From Betaproteobacteria bacterium (GTDB lineage Bacteria > Pseudomonadota > Gammaproteobacteria > Burkholderiales > Burkholderiaceae_A): DNA of 64,000 nt. This document shows, piece after piece, positions 7,815-16,300 of this stretch (positions are counted from its first letter, which is position 1; the number at the start of each line of letters is the position of its first letter). The notes beneath the pieces were generated by a model, which worked only from the letters and a program-made list of their open reading frames with translations, searched no databases and was not told the DNA's origin. Made by a program: the position numbers and the translations under genes. The DNA is taken from assembly GCA_028139135.1 (NCBI GenBank), contig JAOINB010000002.1:1-64000 (forward strand), written 5' to 3'.

Positions 7815-9848
7815 TTAATCAAAAAAAATATATTTGAGTAATTTCATGTGTATATCAGCCGCTCTATTTGTGACATCAGAGGTTCCTTTTTCAGATACAA
7901 TTACTCCTATTGCAACGCTTTTATAGTCGTGTATTTTAATATTACCGTCAACTAGGTCTGCCAATTGTTTGATATTTGTAAGCCCTCCAAACAGAGTCTT
8001 GCCCTTATGGTTTTTGTCTTGAAAACTCACTGTGCCGGTCTTACCTTTAACTGGGCAAGTTTTTCCACATAGTTTATCAAATGTTCTAGCAAATGCGCTA
8101 CTAGCAGTTCCGGGGCCCTTCCAATCGGCTGTTTCGGGTAAAAGTGTTTTTTCTAAACCATTTAGAACTATTTGTGCAGCCTTAGAATCTTCCTCAGGGA
8201 GAAAATTCTCTTTTTTATATATTGGTGTCTGGTTATTATTCTTTTTTAATAAAAATGGTAATTTAGGGTACATATTGTTTTTTAATTGAGACAAATTTGC
8301 AATCATTGATGCAACGCCCAAGGCACTAACTCTAGAGTTTCCTCCTCCTATAGAGGTCTGTATTATTTGAGAAGTATTCCCTAACCTACGATCGTTACCA
8401 ACAACCGACTCATTAGAGTCATCCCGATACTTATTGTATCCGTCCCATGAAAGAAATTCTGCAATACCTCGTTCATTAAGATAAAGACTATCTTGAGTAG
8501 GCAAATATCCTAGAAACGGAGAAATATATGTGTCTAATTCATGCCCATCCGCAATAATTGAAACCCTTCCGCAGTTAAGATCAAATACTTTATAAAATTC
8601 CTCAGCTATTCCAAAAACTGAATTATTTGTGCAAGCAGTCGAAAATCCAAGCATGTTAGCAAAATAACTGGTATGCACCAACGTCATACATGTTTTTTTT
8701 TCGACTAAACCATCACAAATTGCTGCTCTTTCCCACCATTCATTTCTTTTTCCTGATAAATTCTCATTACTACCAGAGGTTTTTAATTGATTAGTCAACT
8801 CAAAAGAATCAACTTTTCCCTCAGAGGCAATGCCTAATGCAAAGAGTATTTTAGAAATTGATGCTGGCGGAGACCTAACAATTAATGCTGCCAGATCTCC
8901 TAAACGATCCATACCATTTTCTGAACAAAAGGTACCAAAACATTTAATTCCTAATATACTACTGTTTGTTGGATTAATCAGAACAATAGATAATCCCTCT
9001 AACCTATCAAAGCTGAAATTTTGTGATTTGCAAAGTTCTCTTCCCTCAAAACATTCTTCAAGAAAATTTAAAGATGTTTGAATCTTGGGATCTAAGGTTA
9101 AAATATAATCAAAATCTTCGTATCCCACCTTCTGCAATATGTTCTTGTTTACTTTCTTGATTCTGATAGTTTCTCTTAAACGCATCGCATTATCAATCAA
9201 ATTGTCTAAACCTGGAAAGTTATAAGCCAAAGAAATATTTTCTTTTTCGATAATGCACCTTTTTACGGGACCTGCCAAATAAACTAACTCTTCAGAGAAT
9301 AATTTATGATAAATACATTGTCCCCTATCTTGCCAATCTAAATTTTCAGTTAAAAATGTTTTGACAATCTTTCTTGTGTCTAATTCCTTACCTGTAACTC
9401 TAAGATTGATACGATTAATGATATCAAGATCTTGTATTATTTTTATACATTCACTTCGAGCAAATGGATGATAATATCTTCGTATGGAATCAATAAATTT
9501 TTCTTCCGTTATCGAGGAATACGTTTTTAAAGTTTTTATTGAGGAAGTGTAAATAATGTTTTTTACTCGTTGACTGCATGAGAATTGATCTATGAAATGA
9601 ATAAGACCTTTTGTTTTTGTGTTGCTCTTGTCCTGAAGATTCATCTTATGATCAAGAGAGGATTCACTTATACTCCAATCTTTTATTAATACGGAAACTC
9701 GCTCTACTTTATCTTTCGGAATATACGAGACGGATGAAAACTGCTCAGTTTGCAGAGACTTTGAGATGAGAATAGTGCTAACTGCTATAAACGTGCACAA
9801 GACGACTACAATGAGAAACCTGTTGACTAATACTTTGCTATAAATCAT
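7815..9848 (-). CDS. Penicillin-binding protein-like transpeptidase partnered with SEDS protein
   Basis: This is a bitopic, periplasmic peptidoglycan transpeptidase-like protein. The ATG at 9848 overlaps the SEDS stop as ATGA and gives 677 residues beginning with a TM helix (NRFLIVVVLCTFIAVSTILI); the track's longer start (9983) lies inside the SEDS gene. The transpeptidase domain shows SPPASISK (SxxK nucleophile, about residue 330), IGGGNSRVSALGVASM and VKGKTGTVSF (KTG, about residue 603). The SxN motif is not obvious: the expected position reads LVHTSYF. Extra cysteine pairs suggest disulfides. It pairs with the SEDS gene as PbpA does with RodA. The family is clear; activity is uncertain because of the SxN site. 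Confidence 0.8.
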   Translation of the reverse strand: MIYSKVLVNRFLIVVVLCTFIAVSTILISKSLQTEQFSSVSYIPKDKVERVSVLIKDWSISESSLDHKMNLQDKSNTKTKGLIHFIDQFSCSQRVKNIIYTSSIKTLKTYSSITEEKFIDSIRRYYHPFARSECIKIIQDLDIINRINLRVTGKELDTRKIVKTFLTENLDWQDRGQCIYHKLFSEELVYLAGPVKRCIIEKENISLAYNFPGLDNLIDNAMRLRETIRIKKVNKNILQKVGYEDFDYILTLDPKIQTSLNFLEECFEGRELCKSQNFSFDRLEGLSIVLINPTNSSILGIKCFGTFCSENGMDRLGDLAALIVRSPPASISKILFALGIASEGKVDSFELTNQLKTSGSNENLSGKRNEWWERAAICDGLVEKKTCMTLVHTSYFANMLGFSTACTNNSVFGIAEEFYKVFDLNCGRVSIIADGHELDTYISPFLGYLPTQDSLYLNERGIAEFLSWDGYNKYRDDSNESVVGNDRRLGNTSQIIQTSIGGGNSRVSALGVASMIANLSQLKNNMYPKLPFLLKKNNNQTPIYKKENFLPEEDSKAAQIVLNGLEKTLLPETADWKGPGTASSAFARTFDKLCGKTCPVKGKTGTVSFQDKNHKGKTLFGGLTNIKQLADLVDGNIKIHDYKSVAIGVIVSEKGTSDVTNRAADIHMKLLKYIFFD

Positions 9849-11857
9849 TTGGAATAGCCTACTTTTTTTATCTTCATATTCATTCCTACGAAAAGGCCAA
9901 ATGTAAGACAGGGTAATATCATCGCGGTGAATCCAATACTCATGAAGGGAAGACTTATACCTGACAAAGGAATCAATCTCCAATTTCCAAAGGTACTTAA
10001 TATTATTTGAATAATACTACTGCATGACATATAAAAAATAAGTATGGACGGCAATCTATTTTCTTTCTCTCCTGTTAGGAATATATAAAATGATTTAGTA
10101 GCAACAAAGCAAAACAGTGCTGTTAAGACTGTAAGTAAAAATAGAGCTCCTCCAAACCCAAATACCTTCTCAATAAGTAGGGGCATATAATCGCTCAAAA
10201 CCTGCAAAGGAAGACATACCCCATGATCATTACACCATGAGTTTCCAACCAAAATATCATCTGACTCTGAATTCGTGAAATTGATCAATCTTGCAAAATC
10301 ACTAACCGATGCGTTCATTGGCTCCAACATTAACTCTATTCGTTGGTTAATTTTTTCAGTGAATGATCCAATCAAGCCAAGTATAACCATGATTACAATC
10401 CAAAAGAAAAAAAACCGTAGACCAAACACAATAGAGACTAAAATCATCACTAAAACTAGCGTAATAAATACCCCACCAATATCATTAAAGATAAATAAAC
10501 TCAAAAAAATAAAGGTAGAAGTCATTAGTACAAAATATAAGAATCCTCTAATAACGTATGAGTTTAGGTATTCTGATACGATAATTTTCTTGTTTGAATC
10601 CTTTTCCTTGAAAAGGATTTTTTTGAAATTAATTTTATTAAATGCATAATTACAATATTTTTGTATTAAAAATATCTCTCTAGAATAGCGACAAGTCATA
10701 AAAGAAGAAAATAATATTACAAATACTTTCATGATCTCAGACCCCATTGCAGCCGAAAAACTTGAATAACCGGCAACAACGAAAACAATACCGAAAAAAA
10801 CTAACTTTTCCTGATGCAGATGCATTCGTCCGATAAGAGATCTAAAGTAATCAAAATAAAATACTGAAATAAACAATAATGAATATCCAACCATACTAAT
10901 AACAATTTGTCGTTCAAATATATCTACAAACGGACTAATAATAAATTTAGAAGAAGTGAGTCCAAAATTAATACTTGCATCGAGTCCGATGTATAGTGAT
11001 ATACATATTGAGGAACATAATGATACAAAGTAGATGAGCATTGTTTTTGATTTATACTCGATAAAAAAGTAAACTATAAACATTAAAGGAAAAATGGCAA
11101 CCAACGATAGGTATTTTTTAAATACTGTAATTCTTTCATGAGTGGCTGCAAAATTATCTCCTTGCTCAAGTATCGTTCCCACACCCCATGAGACTTTTTT
11201 AAACTCACCAGTAACTTGTGAGTATATATTTCCATCTAATTCCAGTGATACTAAAAATAATTTTTTATATTGATTTTTCCTTTCTTTTGGATCGTCCAAA
11301 AGATCCTCTCTAATCTTTTGGAATTTTTCTACTAAGGAATTTGTGCGGTTTGTAAGTATTAATATAAGGAAATGATAATGTTCATTTTGATCAGCATTTT
11401 CTACCAAATTGTTTTTAAGGGAAATAAGAAACTCTAACTTTTCCTTCTTTTTTTGGTAAACCTGATCCCAAACTATATCATAAGGTTCCCCGGGATGGGT
11501 CTTCTCATCCTGATTCGAGAATATACTTGTAAAATAACTTTTGTACTTTCCATAACCGAATTCTTCAAAATTTCTGGTAATAAGTTCCCCAGTGAGGCAA
11601 TTAATTTCCTCTGCTTTGACTTGCCGGAAGGAAGAACATAAATTTTCGCTATCAGATATGTCATTTGATTCTTCAAATTTATTTTCGTTAGGATGATTAT
11701 ATTTTTGTTGAATGACTGTTTTCTGGTATGCTGTACTTAAAACATCAAAACGGTGCTCATTTCCTGTAAAGTCAGTATTTATCAAATAAATAATAACTAA
11801 TATCAACAATAAAAGAGAAATAGTATTTATATTCTTTATATTTAAAAAGCTTCGCAT
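9845..11857 (-). CDS. SEDS-family (FtsW/RodA/SpoVE-like) peptidoglycan polymerase with N-terminal extension
   Basis: SEDS proteins polymerise lipid II glycan strands in the inner membrane. The C-terminal half carries the family signatures: FNDIGGVFITLVLV, RIELMLEPMN, VLSDYMPLLIEKVFGFGG (the Asp, about residue 556, aligns with the essential extracellular Asp of RodA/FtsW) and LIPLSGISLPFMS. At 670 residues it is far longer than the usual 380-420. After a first TM it has an extra roughly 220-residue extracytoplasmic domain with paired cysteines (about residues 30-250). Its ATG is 18 bases from the divergent lipoprotein ATG. It starts the block SEDS-PBP-small-FHA-PP2C-kinase. Confidence 0.82.
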   Translation of the reverse strand: MRSFLNIKNINTISLLLLILVIIYLINTDFTGNEHRFDVLSTAYQKTVIQQKYNHPNENKFEESNDISDSENLCSSFRQVKAEEINCLTGELITRNFEEFGYGKYKSYFTSIFSNQDEKTHPGEPYDIVWDQVYQKKKEKLEFLISLKNNLVENADQNEHYHFLILILTNRTNSLVEKFQKIREDLLDDPKERKNQYKKLFLVSLELDGNIYSQVTGEFKKVSWGVGTILEQGDNFAATHERITVFKKYLSLVAIFPLMFIVYFFIEYKSKTMLIYFVSLCSSICISLYIGLDASINFGLTSSKFIISPFVDIFERQIVISMVGYSLLFISVFYFDYFRSLIGRMHLHQEKLVFFGIVFVVAGYSSFSAAMGSEIMKVFVILFSSFMTCRYSREIFLIQKYCNYAFNKINFKKILFKEKDSNKKIIVSEYLNSYVIRGFLYFVLMTSTFIFLSLFIFNDIGGVFITLVLVMILVSIVFGLRFFFFWIVIMVILGLIGSFTEKINQRIELMLEPMNASVSDFARLINFTNSESDDILVGNSWCNDHGVCLPLQVLSDYMPLLIEKVFGFGGALFLLTVLTALFCFVATKSFYIFLTGEKENRLPSILIFYMSCSSIIQIILSTFGNWRLIPLSGISLPFMSIGFTAMILPCLTFGLFVGMNMKIKKVGYSK

Positions 11858-11875
11858 AGATAAGCCTTAAGAAAA

Positions 11876-12211
11876 ATGAAGTCTAACATTTTTACTTTAA
11901 TAATATTTACTATATCATCACTCATATTATTTGGTTGCGATCAAATTTGGGATAGAGCCCTTGGAAAAATAAACAAAACTGGAAGCAATGACTTAACACT
12001 GACTAGCGAAGAAAACTCCCTGAAATCCTTGGATGGCTCTAGTAAGGAAAGTATTCTTAAGAAATCAGAGGAGGAAAAAGAAAGCATAGAGGAAGAGGAT
12101 ATATCTAGTGACAATAGCAAACCATTGAAAAAGAAATATGACGTAATAGGAACTAACAAAGATGGCCCTTACCGTTCCGGAGAAACTAATCGTATTCGTT
12201 CTGCAAAATAA
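11876..12211 (+). CDS. Small lipoprotein with Asp at +2
   Basis: This 111-residue predicted lipoprotein has a signal of about 20 residues ending LILFGC, followed by D at +2, then a low-complexity mature part rich in Ser, Glu, Lys and Asp. In E. coli Asp at +2 is an inner-membrane retention signal, so it may stay in the inner membrane. It is the only plus-strand gene between the SEDS operon (divergent, 18 bases between the ATGs) and tssA (convergent, 16 bases). No family is recognised; a link to the T6SS or to wall synthesis is suggested only by position. Confidence 0.7.
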   Translation: MKSNIFTLIIFTISSLILFGCDQIWDRALGKINKTGSNDLTLTSEENSLKSLDGSSKESILKKSEEEKESIEEEDISSDNSKPLKKKYDVIGTNKDGPYRSGETNRIRSAK

Positions 12212-12227
12212 CTAGCCCCTATAAGAA

Positions 12228-13373
12228 TCATTTTTTCTCTAAACGGGAAACAATGCCCTTTAGGGTTCCGTCAAATTTTCCAACGTCGTCAATAACTTCG
12301 TCAAGCGTCATAGTTCCCCACATCGAAACTCGTCGCAAAACATAAGAAGAAGGACTATGCGGCTCTATCGCTCTTAGTTTCTCCGATAAAATCCCAATGC
12401 TCTCATAAATCTGATTCCGAGAATCTTCCTTGTCACCTGACGACAATTTATCTTTTTCCGTTTCTAACCCAGGTCTTTCTCCTGGCTTCTCATTTTCTAT
12501 CTTGTTAGTGTTTTCTTGGACATTTTTATCAAAAGAGGTTTTCACTACTTTTGAATTATCTTTTCTAGTCTTATCATCATTAATTTTTTTGGCGCGAAGC
12601 AATCCCTGTTTAAATGATGAAACCTCTTCAATAAAGAGAGTTATTTTGGAAAATGAAACTGACTCTTTCTTAAGTTTTTTTTCTAAGAATAAATCTAACT
12701 TTTCTATAATAGCTATCGCCTCCAACGCATTGGACTCTAGCTCCTTTAAGTAATTCATATCTTCCTTGCTAAGACCTATTTCCGATATGCTCTTTTTGGA
12801 TTTTTTATTCTCTAAATTATTAGGAAGAGTAATTGATTTAGAATCACCGTTCTTCTCTATGAGATGGTCCAGATACGTAAGGCTCCATTCCCTTTGTTCA
12901 TTTCTCGGAAGAAAGACTATTTTGTCTTTAAAAAAATCAGGCCCTTTTGTTACCAACCATTTGTAAGGAGATATTCTTGCATCTGAATCGGAAATTTTAT
13001 ATTTTGGCCATAATGTGTCCCAGTATCTTTCAGTAAGTTTATACATCAGCAATAACCCACATCGTAATCCGTTCATACCGTAAAGATATGTCCATCCCTG
13101 TATTATGAATATACAGATTTCCAGGTCCTTGGTTTCCTTTTTTAATAAATCCTCAGCAATATCAGTCACCCGTTTCCAATCAGTTTGCTTCAAAGGTCTT
13201 TCCCATTCTCCCATTGGAAGATTTGGATCGTCCGCATTCTTTTCAGCCACTATTGCTAAATATTTATTTTCGTATCTGATCCATCTTCCAGAAGGATTTT
13301 CTTTTTCAATCGGTTCTAATAAATCCAATAGGTTTTCTGCCGTAATCGAAATCTTCTCACTCTCGGATGTCAT
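12228..13373 (-). CDS. tssA: TssA, T6SS baseplate/sheath-assembly protein
   Basis: TssA primes baseplate and tail-tube/sheath assembly in the cytoplasm. The ImpA N-terminal domain is clear at about residues 14-140: LLEPIEKENPSGRWIRYE, then KDLEICIFIIQGW and YWDTLWPKY. The middle is a helical, charged linker, and the C-terminus (VLRRVSMWGTMTLDEVIDDV) resembles the short C-terminal region of short-type TssAs. It overlaps the tssM stop by four bases (ATGA) and is the last gene of the tss operon. Confidence 0.88.
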   Translation of the reverse strand: MTSESEKISITAENLLDLLEPIEKENPSGRWIRYENKYLAIVAEKNADDPNLPMGEWERPLKQTDWKRVTDIAEDLLKKETKDLEICIFIIQGWTYLYGMNGLRCGLLLMYKLTERYWDTLWPKYKISDSDARISPYKWLVTKGPDFFKDKIVFLPRNEQREWSLTYLDHLIEKNGDSKSITLPNNLENKKSKKSISEIGLSKEDMNYLKELESNALEAIAIIEKLDLFLEKKLKKESVSFSKITLFIEEVSSFKQGLLRAKKINDDKTRKDNSKVVKTSFDKNVQENTNKIENEKPGERPGLETEKDKLSSGDKEDSRNQIYESIGILSEKLRAIEPHSPSSYVLRRVSMWGTMTLDEVIDDVGKFDGTLKGIVSRLEKK

Positions 13374-16300
13374 AGTTTCGGAATCTCTTCAGGGTACAAA
13401 GATGGCATCGTTAGGGTCTTCCCATCACTCTTTCTTTTTAAAATAATCTTCAAGAAAACCCTTGCATTAGATAGAGTTTTACTTTTCGAATTGATTTCGT
13501 CAAAAATTTGTACAGGAAATTCAAACCTTAATACTTCGCCAATCGTTTTTTGATCTTCTGTAATTTTATGCAGATTAATCATGTCAAACAAACTCCAATT
13601 ACCAGAAAACTTAAAAACCGAAGTCTTTCCGGAAACTCGGTAAAAAGGATTTTGTTTTTCTCGATATGGAGAAATATCAGTATCCGCAGCAAACCTCATC
13701 TCAAATTTAACAGGATCACCATACTTCCATGTTAATTTTTTATTTTCGTCAAAAAGACTTATTGAACTCTCCCCAGAATAAAAAACCCAAGATATGATCC
13801 TACTCCCGTATAGCTCTTTATCCTTATTTTCACGAAACACTACCTCGATATCATAACCCGTTTCGTCTTCTTTGCTTTTCATCAAATACGGAGAGAACAA
13901 CGCCTCTAATTGATTCAAATCAGAGTAAAAAGTATTAAGTCTATCAGTCAAGACCTTTTTTTTAATCAGAGGAAGGACCTTCTCTCTTTGTGGAAATTTT
14001 GAGAAAGTATTAATTACCTCAAATAAACTAGCGTCTTCCAATGCCTGATAATCCGTTACTGAGATATTATTATAAACTTTATTTGCAAATGGCTTCTTCT
14101 TCAGCAGCAAGCTTTCAAGGTCGATTGATGCAGAAGCCCATCTCTCCTCAATACTATAACGCCTTAAGTGATCACAACGGTTAGAAATTTCAGAGAAAAC
14201 TAAATTGTACTTAATACTAAAGAAGTTATTAGCTGGCTTATCTATTCCTTCTTTATCTAGTATGTCTCTACAGTTTTCAATCGAAATATTTTTATAAAGA
14301 ATCTCCAAAAAATCCTGCAGTCGTATCATAGCACTACCAGGTTTATTATTTGTATAATCAACAACCTCAGACTGCAATGATCCCCAGAAATTTTTTTCCT
14401 TCTTGTAAAACTGTGGAGGGAGCACATACAAGTAAGCCTTTGCTAAGTCACTTATTTTTTCTAGCTCGGTCATTTGAAATGAAAATAATTCCTTAAGACC
14501 CATAAAAGACTTTACAGAATAAGACGATTCAATCAGGTCTATCCCCCCATCCCAATTTTTTACCTTTTCAAAAGACGGAGAGAAGAAATCCTTTTTATTA
14601 AAGTAGTCAGTTAATATTCCTAGTCTACTGGCCGCATCAGAAACTAGAATATTATCAAGCAAAATAGCTTCATCATTATGATTCATATCTTCTACTAAAT
14701 CTCTAGCTTTCTTTACAAGAGCGATTGTTTCTGCATATTTTTTGGGATCCTCATTCTGTATATCAAAGAAGGGTATGTATTCCTCAACTTTTGTTTCTGA
14801 GTATGCTTTCTCTAATATAGATAAGGTCTGAAATACGACATTTTTATTTATTAGATTTTCAATTACTTCTCTTTCATATATCTCAAAGGATGGCATGCTT
14901 GATACAAGCTCTGGATCCCTAATTTCTTTTAAAGATTCAATCTTCTTAACTATATTTTCGTCCCAGAAATTTATTGAATCATTCAGTATGAAAGCTGTTT
15001 TAATTTCATCCAAGCTAATCTGTAGCATGTCATTTCTTGCAGAAGCATCATTCAATATAAGCTTTTTTAATCTCTTTATATCAGCATTCTGACCCATCGA
15101 CTGCATAAAAACAATTATCTCTTTTAACTTAGATAGGGACTTGATGTACTGATAGAGGTTTTTGTTTGCAGAATCAAAATCTATAACATATGAATCCTCG
15201 CCCGTACTATTAATTGACCTTCCCACTAAAGATAATAGCTTTTTCTCAGTTTGACTATCGATACTCTCTAAAATCCGTTTTCTATACTCTTTGGGAAAAA
15301 GCATTAAGTCCTTGTCCAAATATTTCTCTCTAGATTCTTTTAGAGCTAATGCATTGTCTAATGAATCAAGATTCCATTTAATAAAAGGCCTGTCTCCATC
15401 AATCTTGAATTGATAATCATTAGAGATTGACATGATTGGATCAGATAACAAAACCTCAATTGCTTTCTTTAAATTTTTTCTCTTTTCAGAAGTGGTAAGT
15501 ATTTTTTTTCCATCTTCATTACGACCTATCTCAATACCCTCCTCTGTTCCTCTTTCAGAAACTAAAGATTCATAGTTCACTCTTAATTTGGCAAAATCTT
15601 TAGCCACCTTAAGCTCGATATTAGATGATAAACTAGGACCTAGAAGAGAATTGTTTTCCACTTCCTGTAAAAACTCTTTATATCTATCTCCAAAATCTAG
15701 CTGCTCCTGAACCATCCATAAGCCTCCACCCTTTGCTAAAAGTATTTCCTGGTCTTTGATGTTAAGGAGAATATCGTTAAGAAGATTAATGATTTCCTCG
15801 CCGCTAAGTTTTATGTAATCTGCCCTTAAGAACTTTTCCTGTGCCTCAACTATTTTTCTTTCATCCTCAAGTAACGAGTTATAGGCAAATAACTCATTGG
15901 TTAAGCTAATAATTCCCTCGGTAAGAGAACATATTAAAGCTTTAGAAAAAATATTCGGATCTATAACCTCTGCATTTCTATTAACAGCCTTACTGAATAA
16001 TGTGGTTACCCCCGATAAATCTCCGTATAAGTCCGCTTGTAACGCAAAGCTTGCTAAGTATCGGAAGTCATCATTACTGGTTCTCCTAGCATATCGCAAA
16101 CGATTCATTGCTAGAACCGCTCTTTCTATTTCTTTTGCTCTAACTAAAAACTTTTCCAATGATATAAAATTTGGAGAATCAGAAAGTATTAGTGATCGAC
16201 CTTCAGCAGGAGACAACTTACCGTTAGCAGTTGCTGGAGCTTTGCAAGCATTATCCCTGTATACCAGGTTGCCAGTTACAGTATCATAAGGTAAGCCTGT

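Noticed and set aside
10275-10649. 124-aa plus-strand ORF inside the SEDS gene
   Set aside because: A shadow of the minus-strand SEDS gene, rich in Ile/Lys from its AT-rich TM codons.
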